The notes under the pieces are model-generated. The model saw only the letters and a program-made list of their open reading frames with translations, was not told the origin of the DNA and did not search any database. Position numbers and translations under genes: made by a program. Source: Hyphomicrobiales bacterium (GTDB lineage: Bacteria; Pseudomonadota; Alphaproteobacteria; Rhizobiales; Beijerinckiaceae). Taken from it: 64,000 nt of DNA. The stretch's first letter is position 1. The number at the start of each line of letters is the position of its first letter. Location of the stretch: NCBI GenBank assembly GCA_900470095.1, contig UBZM01000025.1, forward strand, positions 62,001-126,000, written 5' to 3'. Positions 17,166 through 27,593 of the stretch are shown one piece after another.

Positions 17166-18418
17166 CAGCCAGCACTCCCGCGCTGCGAAGTCTGGTTCGG
17201 CGGCGGCCTCTGGCCGCCCCGGTTGCGCTCGACCGCGCGGGCGCCATCGGTCAGCAGGAGCTGGCCGTCGACGACGACCGTCTCGTCGCCCTTCAGGCCC
17301 GACGCAAGTACGACGCGCTCGTCGATGGTGCGGTCGACGGTGACCGGGCGGGCGCGGGCGACGCCGTCCTCGATCACGAAGACGAAGGTGCCGTTCTGGC
17401 CGTTCTGGATGGCTTCGCGGGGCACGGTCAGCGCATCGGGCTCGACACGCAGGGTCAGGCGGATCTGGCAGAGGGCGCCCGGCCACAGGGTCTCGTCGGG
17501 ATTGTCGAAGATCGCGCGCATCTGGATGGTGCCGGTCGTCGCATCGACGAGATTGTCGATGACCGCGATCTTGCCCTCGACGCCGCGACTCGCACCCTGC
17601 TGCGTGGCAACCGCCACGGCCGTGCCGGCATTCATCGCCTCGCGGATGCTGGACATCTGACGTTGGGGCAGGGCGAAGCTGACATAGATCGGGTGGACCT
17701 GGTTGATCGTGACCAGTGTGGTCGAGTTGTCGCCTGTCTTGGCGATATTGCCTTCCTTGAGGCCGGCGACGCCAATCCGGCCCGAAACCGGGGCGGTGAT
17801 GGTGTAGTAGGTCAGCTGGACCTTGAGAGCGTCGACCGCCGCCTCACCGCCACGGACGCTGGCCTTGAGCGTCGCGACCTGGGTGCGGGCGGTGTCGAGA
17901 CGCTGGTCCGTGGCGAAATCGCGCTTGGCGAGTTCTTCCGCCCGGCGCAGATCGGCTTCGGCGGAGGCGAGCGAGGCCTTGTCGCGGGCGACGCCGGCTT
18001 CAGCCTGCTTCAGGAGCGCTTCCGCCAGGCGGGAGTCGAGGCGGAAGAGCATGTCGCCCTTCTTCACATAGCCGCCATCGGGGAAGCCGACCTCGATGAT
18101 CTGCGTATCGACGCGTGAGCGCACCGCAACGCTGGAGAGTGCCTGCACGGCGCCGATCGCGTCGAGCCTGACCGGCATCGGCCGGCGTTCAGCCTTGGCC
18201 GTGACGATCGTCACGGGCGGGCGCTGTTGTCCCGAAGCGCGTGATGACGTGGCTCCGGCCTGCTGGGCCGGCTGGGCATAGGGCGGGATGATCTTTCCGT
18301 AGGGAATGCGATCGAGCGGCGGAGGGACCGATCTGCCGGAATAATGAAGACCTGCGCCAGCCGCGACCGCGCCGACGGCGGCCACGACAACAACGCGCCC
18401 GAAAGACAAGACTGCCAT
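17165..18418 (-). CDS. RND efflux periplasmic adaptor (HlyD/MFP family)
   Basis: A 417-residue membrane-fusion protein that links the RND pump to an outer-membrane channel. A single N-terminal anchor (FGRVVVVAAVGAVAAGAGLHYSG) is followed by a Pro-rich linker. Then come the first lipoyl half (VRSRVDTQIIEVGFPDGGYVKKGDMLFRLD), an alpha-hairpin coiled coil (EALLKQAEAGVARDKASLASAEADLRRAEELAKRD), the second lipoyl half (TAPVSGRIGVAGLKEGNIAK) and the beta-barrel and membrane-proximal domains. The start at 18418 (MAVLSFGR) places the anchor properly; an ATG at 18457 would add 13 residues and cannot be excluded. The gene is coupled to the downstream permease. Confidence 0.9.
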   Translation of the reverse strand: MAVLSFGRVVVVAAVGAVAAGAGLHYSGRSVPPPLDRIPYGKIIPPYAQPAQQAGATSSRASGQQRPPVTIVTAKAERRPMPVRLDAIGAVQALSSVAVRSRVDTQIIEVGFPDGGYVKKGDMLFRLDSRLAEALLKQAEAGVARDKASLASAEADLRRAEELAKRDFATDQRLDTARTQVATLKASVRGGEAAVDALKVQLTYYTITAPVSGRIGVAGLKEGNIAKTGDNSTTLVTINQVHPIYVSFALPQRQMSSIREAMNAGTAVAVATQQGASRGVEGKIAVIDNLVDATTGTIQMRAIFDNPDETLWPGALCQIRLTLRVEPDALTVPREAIQNGQNGTFVFVIEDGVARARPVTVDRTIDERVVLASGLKGDETVVVDGQLLLTDGARAVERNRGGQRPPPNQTSQRGSAG

Positions 18419-18622
18419 GCGAAACCTTGCGCCAGAGCGGGACAGATTTTGTACCATTTGGAACGGTCGTCCCTAAACCGTCCTAGCCGCAAGCATTTAG
18501 CATGCCGGCAGGTGGTTTTGGGCGCAAGCGCGAAACACCGTTTGTCTCACGATGTAGCGAGGATGTGACAGAGTATATCTTACGGACGTACGGCTGCGAA
18601 CATTGCACGCCGCACGAGCATG

Positions 18623-19033
18623 TCAAAGTACCGTAGCGAGAATGTCGAGCGTCATGCAGAACAGGCAGACGACACCAAGAGCAAAAACAGCCGCACGCAC
18701 TGGGACCCGGTTGGAGCCGGTATGGATCAAGGTGTGCACGACGCGCGTCAGCACGAAGGCCCAGGCAAGCGCAACAATCACCGTGCCGGTCGCGCCGACC
18801 TCCATGGCGAGCATGATCAGCGCGAAGAAAAGGACCGGCGTCTCGAACTGATTGGCATAGTTCGCGGCAGCGAGGCGGGCACTTTCCGGATAGCGCTCGG
18901 TCGAGACCGCGATATCGGCCATCCCGACCTCCTTGTCCCGGAAGGCGACACGACGGCGCTGGAACAGGATGCCGAGCACGACGAAGGTCCACAGGATCTG
19001 AGCCAGGGCGGGATAGACCAGTTGGATCGTCAT
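18623..19033 (-). CDS. MAPEG family membrane protein
   Basis: A 136-residue integral membrane protein with four hydrophobic segments, of the MAPEG (membrane-associated proteins in eicosanoid and glutathione metabolism) family. The family signature region is NYANQFETPVLFFALIMLAMEVG, with the conserved Asn and Glu of the 'N-x-x-E-x-P' motif, and ALAWAFVLTRVVHTLIHTGSNRVPVRAAVF. Bacterial members may have glutathione-transferase or peroxidase activity or none; the specific role here is not known. It lies just downstream of the guaB terminator. Confidence 0.85.
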   Translation of the reverse strand: MTIQLVYPALAQILWTFVVLGILFQRRRVAFRDKEVGMADIAVSTERYPESARLAAANYANQFETPVLFFALIMLAMEVGATGTVIVALAWAFVLTRVVHTLIHTGSNRVPVRAAVFALGVVCLFCMTLDILATVL

Positions 19034-19060
19034 GGGCGGCTTGCCTCTCGCTGCTCATTC

Positions 19061-19117
19061 AAAAGAAAACCCTCACCCCGGGATGTTGCCGCTTGAGGCA
19101 ATTTCGCGGGATGAGGG
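19061..19117 (-). terminator. Rho-independent terminator of guaB
   Basis: On the minus strand an 11-bp stem with one wobble pair (arms 19117-19107 and 19080-19070), with an inner TTGCC/GGCAA stem, is followed by TTTTCTTTT (19069-19061). This is a strong intrinsic terminator about 30 bases past the guaB stop. Confidence 0.85.
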
Positions 19118-19150
19118 CCAATCGGCCTCACGAGGGAGGAAGCCTAAGCC

Positions 19151-20770
<1,620 letters not shown>

Positions 20771-20837
20771 TTATGCTGCGCTGCGATAACGCGACTCATG
20801 CGACAGGCGCAGGGCGTCTCTTCGCGATACGGGCAAA

Positions 20838-22358
20838 ATGGCCGTGTTCATGCCACATCCGGCGTGGCAAAGAACAAAACTCTCCGATTCCGACTCCGGG
20901 CCGCAAGGTTCCTTATCCGTGCAACGCGCCAAACTCCTGCCCCTGATCGTCGCCTGCGCGCTGTTCATGGAGAACACCGATTCCACGGTGATTGCGACCT
21001 CACTGCCGGTGATCGCGCAATCGCTGGGCGAGGATCCGATCGCGCTCAAGCTGGCGTTGACCTCCTATCTCGTCAGCCTCGCGGTCTTCATCCCGATCTC
21101 GGGCTGGATGGCCGATCGCTATGGGGCCCGCACGATCTTCCGCACCGCGCTCGGCGTCTTCATGCTGGGCTCGATCCTGTGTGCGATCTCGAATTCGCTC
21201 GGTGCTTTCGTCGGCGCGCGCTTCGTCCAGGGCATGGGCGGGGCCATGATGGTGCCCGTCGGCCGGCTGGTCATCCTGCGCAGTGTCGAGAAATCGCAGC
21301 TCGTCAGTGCGCTGGCCTATCTGACCGTGCCGGCACTGGTCGGGCCGGTGGTCGGGCCGCCGCTCGGCGGCTTCATCACCACCTATTTCGACTGGCGCTG
21401 GATCTTCTTCATCAATATCCCGATCGGGCTGATCGGCATCGTTCTGGCGAGCCGGTTCTTCGAGGATGTGCGCGAGGAAGATGTCGCGCCGCTCGATCTC
21501 CGCGGCTTCCTGCTGTCGGCCTTCGGTTTCGCGGCGCTGATGCTCGGGCTTGCGACCGGCGGCCGGCATCTGGTGCCGATCGAGGCCTCGATCGGCTTCG
21601 TTATCGCGGGCTTGGCCTCGCTGATGACCTATCTCTGGCATGCGCGCCGCACGGCCCATCCGGTCCTGAACCTCTCGCTCTTCAAGATCCCGACCTACCG
21701 GATCGGCGTGCTCGGCGGCTCGATCTTCCGGGTCGGCATCGGAGCGATCCCCTTCCTGCTGCCACTCATGCTTCAGCTCGGCTTCGGCTATGACGCCCTG
21801 CATTCAGGCCTGATCACCTTCGCTTCGGCCGCCGGTGCCATGATCATGAAGACGCTGGCCCGGACCATCCTGGCGCGGTTCGGCTTCCGCCACGTCCTGA
21901 TGTTCAACGCGCTGATCGGATCGGCCTTCCTGGCCGCATCCGGGCTGTTCACGCCGACGACGCCGCAATGGCTGATGCTCTGCGTGCTGCTGATCGGCGG
22001 TTGCTTCCGCTCGCTGCAGTTCACCGGCATCAATGCGCTGAGCTATGCCGATGTCTCGAACCGGGACATGTCGAGTGCGACCAGCCTCTCCAGCGTGGCG
22101 CAGCAATTGTCACTCAGCCTCGGGATCACGATCGGCGCCTTCGCTCTGGAGGCGGCGAACATGCTGAACGGCGGCAAGGCGCTGGGCGCGCATGATTTCT
22201 GGCCGGCCTTCGTGCTGGTCGGGCTGATCTCGGCCTCGTCGGTCCTCTGGATGATGCGGCTTGCACCCGATGCCGGCGCCGAGGTTTCAGGTCACGCACC
22301 GCTCAGCGCGCGCAAGGCAACGGCCCAGGCGATCGAGGATCAGAAGCCGTTGGACTGA
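20838..22358 (+). CDS. MFS drug exporter, DHA2 family (EmrB/QacA type)
   Basis: A 506-residue inner-membrane transporter with about fourteen hydrophobic segments. It has the DHA2 first-helix motif (LIVACALFMENTDSTVIATSLPVIAQSLG), motif A (GWMADRYGARTIF) and motif C-like PALVGPVVGPPLGGFITTYFDWRWIFFINIPIG. It probably exports lipophilic or cationic compounds by proton antiport. The ATG at 20838 gives a 28-residue polar leader; a GTG at 20919 just before the first helix is a plausible alternative start. No EmrA-type adaptor or regulator is adjacent. It converges on rlmE. Confidence 0.87.
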   Translation: MAVFMPHPAWQRTKLSDSDSGPQGSLSVQRAKLLPLIVACALFMENTDSTVIATSLPVIAQSLGEDPIALKLALTSYLVSLAVFIPISGWMADRYGARTIFRTALGVFMLGSILCAISNSLGAFVGARFVQGMGGAMMVPVGRLVILRSVEKSQLVSALAYLTVPALVGPVVGPPLGGFITTYFDWRWIFFINIPIGLIGIVLASRFFEDVREEDVAPLDLRGFLLSAFGFAALMLGLATGGRHLVPIEASIGFVIAGLASLMTYLWHARRTAHPVLNLSLFKIPTYRIGVLGGSIFRVGIGAIPFLLPLMLQLGFGYDALHSGLITFASAAGAMIMKTLARTILARFGFRHVLMFNALIGSAFLAASGLFTPTTPQWLMLCVLLIGGCFRSLQFTGINALSYADVSNRDMSSATSLSSVAQQLSLSLGITIGAFALEAANMLNGGKALGAHDFWPAFVLVGLISASSVLWMMRLAPDAGAEVSGHAPLSARKATAQAIEDQKPLD

Positions 22359-22361
22359 AGG

Positions 22362-22382
22362 GCGGGCTGGCCTCCAGCCCTC
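22362..22382. terminator. Possible bidirectional hairpin between MFS gene and rlmE
   Basis: GGGCTGG (22364-22370) and CCAGCCC (22374-22380) form a perfect 7-bp stem with a 3-base loop, four bases after the MFS stop. There is no U-run. Confidence 0.35.
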
Positions 22383-22447
22383 AGGCGAAGGCGCGGGCAG
22401 GCAGGGGGCGTCATCTGGACCTCCCCCTGGCACATTTGGAAGACAGA

Positions 22448-23164
22448 TCAGCCCTCGGTATCCGCTGCCGGCTGTTCCTTGCGACGGTAGCCCGTCGCAA
22501 GGACGTAGAGTTCCGAGGAATCCGCCCGGCTCGCTGCCGGCTTGACGTTGCGCACGGTGGTGAAGTCGCGTTTGAGCATGGCGAGCAGCTCGGCGCTTTC
22601 GCCGCCCTGGAACAGCTTTGCCAGGAAGAAGCCGCCGGGAGCCAGAATCGAATAGGCGAATTCCAGCGCCGCCTCGGCCAGCGCGATGATCTTGAGGTGG
22701 TCTGTCTTCTTGTGGCCGGTGGTGTTGGCCGCCATGTCCGACATCACGCCGTCGGCCCGGCCGCCGAGCCGCTCGGTCAGGAGGGCAGGGGCCTCGTCGG
22801 CCATGAAGTCCATCTCGATGAGATCGACGCCGGGGATCGGATCGACGTGCAGCAGGTCGATGCCGACGATCGCTCCCTTGCCGCGCTCGAGCCCGATGCG
22901 TTGCGCCGCGACCTGGCACCAGCCGCCCGGCGCGCAGCCGAGGTCGATCAGCTTCTGCCCGGTCTTCAGGAACTTGTAGCGATCGTCCATCTCCTCGAGC
23001 TTGAACGCGGCGCGCGAACGAAAACCGCGCTCCTTTGCCCGTTTGACATAGGGGTCGTTGAGCTGGCGTTCGAGCCAGAGCTGCGAGGAATGCTTGAGCT
23101 TGCCGGCCTTCTTCACCTTGACCCGCATATCGCGGGCGCCGGTGCCGCCTTTGGTGGTGCTCAT
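22448..23164 (-). CDS. rlmE: 23S rRNA (uridine(2552)-2'-O)-methyltransferase
   Basis: A 238-residue SAM-dependent methyltransferase (RrmJ/FtsJ) that methylates U2552 of 23S rRNA during 50S maturation. The K-D-K-E tetrad and SAM site are visible: SRAAFKLEEMDD, LIDLGCAPGGWCQVAAQ, GVMSDMAANTTGH and GFFLAKLFQGGE. A basic N terminus (MRVKVKKAGKLKHSSQLWLERQLNDPYVKRAKERGFRSR) precedes it, as in alphaproteobacterial members. It lies 65 bases downstream of the Ppx/GppA gene on the same strand, a common pairing in this class. Its start codon is the third of three nearly identical 17-bp copies, which create two upstream mini-ORFs. Confidence 0.95.
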   Translation of the reverse strand: MSTTKGGTGARDMRVKVKKAGKLKHSSQLWLERQLNDPYVKRAKERGFRSRAAFKLEEMDDRYKFLKTGQKLIDLGCAPGGWCQVAAQRIGLERGKGAIVGIDLLHVDPIPGVDLIEMDFMADEAPALLTERLGGRADGVMSDMAANTTGHKKTDHLKIIALAEAALEFAYSILAPGGFFLAKLFQGGESAELLAMLKRDFTTVRNVKPAASRADSSELYVLATGYRRKEQPAADTEG

Positions 23165-23198
23165 TGCTGGGTGGTGCTCATCTCTTGGTGGTGCTCAT
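23150..23198 (-). promoter_or_regulatory. Triplicated start region of rlmE with two six-codon upstream ORFs
   Basis: ATGAGCACCACC occurs three times at 17-base spacing on the minus strand, with ATGs at 23198, 23181 and 23164. The first copy reads MSTTKR-stop and its TGA overlaps the second ATG as ATGA. The second reads MSTTQQ-stop and its TGA overlaps the third ATG, which is the rlmE start. A purine-rich ribosome site (GGAAGGAAG) lies upstream of the first ATG, so ribosomes may enter there and reinitiate twice. Confidence 0.75.
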
Positions 23199-23229
23199 GG
23201 CTACGGGGCTTCCTTCCCGTGGACTTACG

Positions 23230-24354
23230 TCATGCCTGCCTGCGGCGCCACCAGGCGCGATCCTCATGCATCATCCGGAGCAGGATGCCCTCGCGCAGGC
23301 CGCGATCGGCGATGCGCACCTTTCGGCTCGGGAAGGCGCGCCTGATCGCCTCGAAGATCGCACAGCCGGCAAGCACGAGGTCGGCCCGCTCGCGGCCGAT
23401 GCAGGCATTGGCCGAGCGCGCGGCATAGTCCATATCGACCAGCCGGTCGATGACTGCGAGGATATCCGTCTCGTCCATCCACAGCCCGTCGACCAGGCGC
23501 CGGTCGTAGCGCGGCAGGCCGAGATGGATGCCGGCGACGGTGGTGACGGTGCCAGACGTGCCGAGCAGATGGAAGCCGGCGGCGTCCTTTGCCGCCGCAG
23601 CGCGCGTCGCGAACGGCTTCAGGGCAGCGCTGCAATCATCGACCATGCATTCGAATTTCTCGCGCCCGACATCGACGCCGCCATAGCGCTCGGCGACAGA
23701 GACGACCCCCATCGGCAGCGAGGCCCATTCGCGGATGCGCCCGGCCGGATCGCGCGCCTGCGAGCGCCCTCCCATCCAGACGATCTCGGTGGAGCCGCCG
23801 CCGATATCGAAGACGATGACGCCTTCCGCCGTTGGATGGGCCAGCGCCGCGCAGCCTGTGACGGCGAGCGAAGCCTCGGTGCGCTGGTCGACGATCTCGA
23901 GCTCGAGATCGGCTTCAGCCGCGACCCGGCGCACGAAGTCGAGCCCGTTGGCGGCGGCCCGGCAGGCCTCGGTCGTGACCAGCCTTGCGCGGCTGACGCC
24001 GCGATGGGTCATCTTGCTTTTGCAGATCTTCAGGGCTTCGACCGCCCGGTCCATCGCCGCATCGGCAAGTCGCCCGCTTGCGGTCAGCCCTTCGCCCAGC
24101 CGCACGATGCGGGAAAAGGCATCGACGACGCGAAAGCCATGCTGGGCCGGGCGGGCGATCAGCAGCCGGCAGTTATTGGTGCCGAGATCGAGCGCGGCAT
24201 AGGTCGCGACCGGATGGCGCGACGGCGCGTAATAGGTTTGCGTAGCGGGGGGAGGGCCGAGGGGAGACGAGCCGATCGGGCGCGGATCGGCGCCATTAAC
24301 CCCTGGGGATACCGCGAGCGCGATATCCCGATCCTGGCGGTCCTCGACCGTCAC
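23230..24354 (-). CDS. Ppx/GppA family phosphatase (exopolyphosphatase/pppGpp phosphatase)
   Basis: A 374-residue member of the ASKHA-fold Ppx/GppA family, which removes terminal phosphates from polyphosphate or pppGpp. The nucleotide/phosphate motifs are YAALDLGTNNCRLLIARP near the N terminus, GVIVFDIGGGSTEIVWMGG in the middle and GTSGTVTTVAGIHLGL later. It is of the short type, lacking the long C-terminal HD extension of E. coli Ppx. No ATG suits the start; the GTG at 24354 is used here. The frame runs open to 24573, but that segment is unlike the family. Located upstream of rlmE. Confidence 0.85.
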   Translation of the reverse strand: MTVEDRQDRDIALAVSPGVNGADPRPIGSSPLGPPPATQTYYAPSRHPVATYAALDLGTNNCRLLIARPAQHGFRVVDAFSRIVRLGEGLTASGRLADAAMDRAVEALKICKSKMTHRGVSRARLVTTEACRAAANGLDFVRRVAAEADLELEIVDQRTEASLAVTGCAALAHPTAEGVIVFDIGGGSTEIVWMGGRSQARDPAGRIREWASLPMGVVSVAERYGGVDVGREKFECMVDDCSAALKPFATRAAAAKDAAGFHLLGTSGTVTTVAGIHLGLPRYDRRLVDGLWMDETDILAVIDRLVDMDYAARSANACIGRERADLVLAGCAIFEAIRRAFPSRKVRIADRGLREGILLRMMHEDRAWWRRRQA

Positions 24355-24560
24355 CGTGTTTTGACCCCTCGTCGGCCGCGGTTTGCACGCTCCGGCCGCT
24401 TGCTTCGGGTGAAGCGTAACAAGAGCCTGATGAAGATGCCAAGCGGAACCTGTGTGCTGTTCATTTGTCGGTGGAGCGCTTGCCTGCGGCGACACGCTTC
24501 GGCCAAGTTCGGGGCAAGCCCGGATCGGACGGGCCGCCACTGGGAAGGACCACTGCTGCC

Positions 24561-26063
24561 ATGGCCGGAGCACGCTATATTCTCGCGATCGATCAGGGGA
24601 CGACCTCGTCGCGTGCGATCCTGTTCGATGGTGCGCTCAGGGCTGTGGCATCGGCGCAGCGCGAGTTCCCACAGCATTTTCCGGCCTCGGGCTGGGTCGA
24701 GCATGAGCCCGAGGATCTGTGGGAGAGCGTCCTGGCGACCTGCCGCGAGGCCATCAGCAAGGGCGGGCTCTCAGCCGCGGACATTGCCGCGATCGGCATC
24801 ACCAACCAGCGCGAGACGACGCTGATCTGGGACCGCAGGACCGGGCAGGCGATCCACCGCGCCATCGTCTGGCAGGACCGGCGGACGGCGCCGCGTTGCG
24901 CCGAGCTCAGCGAGCGAGGCCATGATTCGCTGGTTTCGAGCCGGACGGGCCTGCGAATCGATCCCTATTTCTCGGCAACCAAGATCGCCTGGCTGCTCGA
25001 CAATGTGCCGGGCGCGCGCCGGCGGGCGGAAGCCGGTGAACTCGCCTTCGGCACGGTCGATTGCTTCCTGTTGTGGCGGCTGACAGGCGGAGCCGTCCAC
25101 GCAACCGACGCGACCAATGCCGCCCGCACCATGCTGTTCGATATCGGGCGCGGCGTCTGGGACGAGGACCTGCTCAAGCTGTTCGACATCCCCAGCTCAT
25201 TGCTGCCGGAGGTTCGCGATTGCGCCTGCCTGTTCGGCGAGACGCTGCCCGAACATTTCGGCGCGGCGATCCCGGTGCGCGGCATAGCCGGCGACCAGCA
25301 GGCGGCGACGATTGGCCAGGCCTGCTTCACGCCTGGCATGGTGAAGTCGACCTATGGCACCGGCTGCTTTGCCCTGCTGAACACCGGTTCGACGCCGGTG
25401 ACGTCCCAGAACCGGCTGCTCAGCACCATCGCCTATCAGCTCGGCGGCGAGCGCACCTATGCGCTGGAGGGTTCAATCTTCGTCGCGGGGGCGGCGGTGC
25501 AATGGCTCCGTGACGGGATTGGAATCATCGAGACGGCAAGCGAGACCGGGCCGCTTGCCGAAGCTGCCGATCCGACCCAGGCGGTCTATCTGGTGCCGGC
25601 TTTCGTCGGACTCGGCGCGCCGCATTGGGACGCCGAGGCACGTGGCGCCATTTTCGGGCTCACCCGCAACAGCGGCCCGCGCGAGCTGGCGCGGGCGACG
25701 CTGGAAAGCGTCTGTTACCAGACGCTCGATCTGCTCGACGCGATGCGTGCCGACTGGCCGGACGCCGGGCAGGGCGCTGCGGTGCTGCGCGTCGATGGCG
25801 GCATGGTCGCCTCCGACTGGACCATGCAGCGGCTCGCCGACATTCTCGCGCTGCCTGTCGACAGGCCCGAGGTGCTGGAAACGACGGCTTTGGGAGCCGC
25901 CTATCTCGCCGGGCTCGATGCAGGGCTGTTGCCGGAGCCGGATCGTTTCGCCGATCTCTGGCGGCTGGAACGGCGCTTCGCCCCCGGGATGGCAAAGAGC
26001 CAGCGCGAAAAGCTGGTCTTGGGCTGGCGTGATAGCGTCAGGAGAACGCTGAGCGCCGGCTGA
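24561..26063 (+). CDS. glpK: Glycerol kinase
   Basis: A 500-residue FGGY-family kinase that phosphorylates glycerol to sn-glycerol 3-phosphate with ATP. It starts [24 protein letters not shown] (the first phosphate-binding motif), then [31 protein letters not shown] with the glycerol-binding Arg-Glu, [16 protein letters not shown], and the adenosine motif [22 protein letters not shown]. The length equals the family norm. The ATG at 24561 was chosen over 24465 because the extra leader is unlike the family. It stands alone without glpF or glpD nearby, divergent from the Ppx/GppA gene. Confidence 0.96.
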   Translation: MAGARYILAIDQGTTSSRAILFDGALRAVASAQREFPQHFPASGWVEHEPEDLWESVLATCREAISKGGLSAADIAAIGITNQRETTLIWDRRTGQAIHRAIVWQDRRTAPRCAELSERGHDSLVSSRTGLRIDPYFSATKIAWLLDNVPGARRRAEAGELAFGTVDCFLLWRLTGGAVHATDATNAARTMLFDIGRGVWDEDLLKLFDIPSSLLPEVRDCACLFGETLPEHFGAAIPVRGIAGDQQAATIGQACFTPGMVKSTYGTGCFALLNTGSTPVTSQNRLLSTIAYQLGGERTYALEGSIFVAGAAVQWLRDGIGIIETASETGPLAEAADPTQAVYLVPAFVGLGAPHWDAEARGAIFGLTRNSGPRELARATLESVCYQTLDLLDAMRADWPDAGQGAAVLRVDGGMVASDWTMQRLADILALPVDRPEVLETTALGAAYLAGLDAGLLPEPDRFADLWRLERRFAPGMAKSQREKLVLGWRDSVRRTLSAG

Positions 26064-26167
26064 CAGGCGGCCCTGTCACCTTCATGCACAAGATTGCTCA
26101 CAATGGGCTTGCCATGCGGGCGGAGGTTGTTTAGACCGCGCCTCACCAACGAAGGCGTTCGCGCCGT

Positions 26168-26241
26168 TGGGGGATCGTCTAACGGTAGGACCCCAGACTC
26201 TGACTCTGGTTGTCTAGGTTCGAATCCTAGTCCCCCAGCCA
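26168..26241 (+). tRNA. tRNA-Gln(CTG)
   Basis: A full cloverleaf is readable: acceptor TGGGGGA/TCCCCCA, anticodon stem CCAGA/TCTGG around loop CTCTGAC (anticodon CTG), T-arm CTAGG-TTCGAAT-CCTAG, and encoded GCCA at the 3' end. Its 3' end (from 26231) is the left copy of a 15-bp direct repeat and is the likely integration target of the island that follows. Confidence 0.95.
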
Positions 26242-26245
26242 CTTC
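26231..26245 (+). repeat. Putative attL of the tRNA-Gln island
   Basis: TCCCCCAGCCACTTC at the 3' end of tRNA-Gln recurs exactly at 30315-30329. A 15-bp direct repeat with one copy completing a tRNA 3' end is the usual signature of site-specific integration. Confidence 0.75.
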
Positions 26246-26409
26246 CTTAGGTGGTTGACTTTAAAGAGAAATTCAAAATCGTGGTAACACCTTGTGGTAG
26301 CACCTCAAGGTGACGCGACAGCCTGTCGCGGCCTGCCCTTCCGCCGCGATCGAATGCGCGTTAAGCCCCTCGCTGGGGAAAGCGATACGGCGGGGCAAAC
26401 CGATTCTCG

Positions 26410-26763
26410 ATGGCGAAGCGTGCGAAAAGGACAGTCCGGTATTTCACGCTGGATGATGACGTTGGCGTAACACCCTCTCGCTTAAAGCGCATGTCGGCCA
26501 AACGTCAGCTAGAATACCTAACGTATTGGTTTGGGCAGTATTACGAAGACCCCGCTCATCAGACGTCCTATAATACGCGTGAAGGCGGATATCTCTGGAA
26601 TCATGGCGGTCCTTACGATGCCGCTGAAGAACTGTATTCTGAATTTGCGGGCATTGTCTGGTTCAGAAAGCCGCTGATGACGTTCAGGATGAAAACGGCA
26701 TCTATGAGTGGGCTGCCACGTCCCGCCATCCCGATCAGCGGGAAGCCTATGATGAGGCGATGA
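26410..26763 (+). CDS. Hypothetical protein, N-terminal part of a probably frameshifted gene
   Basis: The frame starting MAKRAKRTVRYFTLDDDVGVTPSRLKRMSAKRQLEYLTYWFGQYYEDPAHQTSYNTREGGYLWNHGGPYDAAEELYSEFAG is convincing up to about 26660. After that the reading becomes atypical (KPLMTFRMKTASMSGLPRP). The frame used by the next gene instead reads KAADDVQDENGIYEWAATSRHPDQREAYDEA directly into that gene. One indel around 26655-26672 would join the two into a single protein of about 290 residues. The function is unknown; the aromatic-rich YWFGQYYEDP and 'EELYSEFAG' patterns occur in other hypothetical proteins of this order. This may be a true pseudogene or a sequencing error. Confidence 0.6.
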   Translation: MAKRAKRTVRYFTLDDDVGVTPSRLKRMSAKRQLEYLTYWFGQYYEDPAHQTSYNTREGGYLWNHGGPYDAAEELYSEFAGIVWFRKPLMTFRMKTASMSGLPRPAIPISGKPMMRR

Positions 26764-27281
26764 GTGAGGCGTTCGACGGAGATCGGCCGGCACCCCGCAC
26801 GCCTGATGAGACGCTGGCAGATGTCCAGCAACTGCTAGCCAGCGGCACCTTGCCGACCTTCGGCTCAGCCGATGAGCTCGCCCAACGGCGCGAGATTTTG
26901 GAACGCCTTGCGGCTGTGGAGGCAGAGCTTGCAAAGCTCAAGCCGGTGCATGGCGGTATCGGCCACAACAATCCCCCGGCCGACGAACTGGATGACGATG
27001 AAGGCGTGCTCGAACAGAGCCGCGAGGCCACCGCTGTCATCCAAGCCGAACTCAGCAAGCAGCAACCGGATGTCGCCAAGGTTGCTGAATCGGCTTCCCC
27101 GCTTTCGAGCGCCGCGAAATTCCTCGCGAAAAAAGCCGCAGAGAAAGGCTTGGAGGAAGTCGCGAAACGGGTTTGGGAATCGCCGGTAGCTCAGAGCGCA
27201 ATTGTGGCAGTCGGCGCCGCGATCTACGCCGCTTACGACAAAATCGTTGACTGGCTCTTCTCCATTACGCTGCCGTTCTGA
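26760..27281 (+). CDS. Hypothetical protein with GIGHNNPP motif and C-terminal membrane segment
   Basis: A 173-residue product as read from the ATG at 26760. It contains a predicted coiled coil (AQRREILERLAAVEAELAKL), then HGGIGHNNPPADEL, a short motif frequent in rhizobial hypothetical proteins, an acidic linker, a helical stretch rich in Ala and Lys (AAKFLAKKAAEKGLEEVAKRVWESP), and a C-terminal hydrophobic segment (SAIVAVGAAIYAAYDKIVDWLFSITLPF) that may span or lie on the membrane. The frame is open upstream and appears to continue the protein that starts at 26410, so this is probably the C-terminal part of a frameshifted gene. Function unknown. Confidence 0.6.
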   Translation: MSEAFDGDRPAPRTPDETLADVQQLLASGTLPTFGSADELAQRREILERLAAVEAELAKLKPVHGGIGHNNPPADELDDDEGVLEQSREATAVIQAELSKQQPDVAKVAESASPLSSAAKFLAKKAAEKGLEEVAKRVWESPVAQSAIVAVGAAIYAAYDKIVDWLFSITLPF

Positions 27282-27287
27282 AGCAGA

Positions 27288-27336
27288 AAAGCCCGCCGAT
27301 CTGCGCCGGTTGGCTTCATGTCGCAAATCACCCTGG
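27288..27336 (+). repeat. 49-bp imperfect direct repeat, copy A
   Basis: Starts AAAGCCCGCCGATCTGC and matches the copy at 28265-28313 at 41 of 49 positions without indels. The first part can fold (GCCCGCC...GGC), so it may act as a terminator-like unit. It begins seven bases after the stop of the upstream gene. The remaining bases 27337-27593 hold no supported gene and shift sharply to high A+T from about 27420. Confidence 0.6.
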
Positions 27337-27593
27337 CTCGACCTGATGACGCGCATCTTGAATGGCGAAAAGGATGGCAGGGCCTTTGTGTGTCGCTATG
27401 GTGAGGGTGGGATAGAGTAACGTTTGAACTCATTTCTGCGTAGATTTAGATGATATTCGCACGACGTCTCCAGATGGAATAATAACCGATCGTCCGTCAA
27501 CTTGAAATGCCGTATGGTGCGACAATATCATTGTAATTATAGTTTCATTATAAGTTATTTCGTAATTTGATTTATCTTTAGTGGCGATCTCTT

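Noticed and set aside
17166-17486. Open N-terminal extension of the RND permease frame
   Set aside because: The extension overlaps the adaptor gene on the same strand in another frame, is Arg/Pro-rich and unlike the family; the TGATG overlap at 17165 gives the natural start.
15678-17660. 660-residue open frame on the plus strand opposite the RND genes
   Set aside because: Low-complexity Asp/Arg/His composition, no domain, and fully antisense to a clear RND permease.
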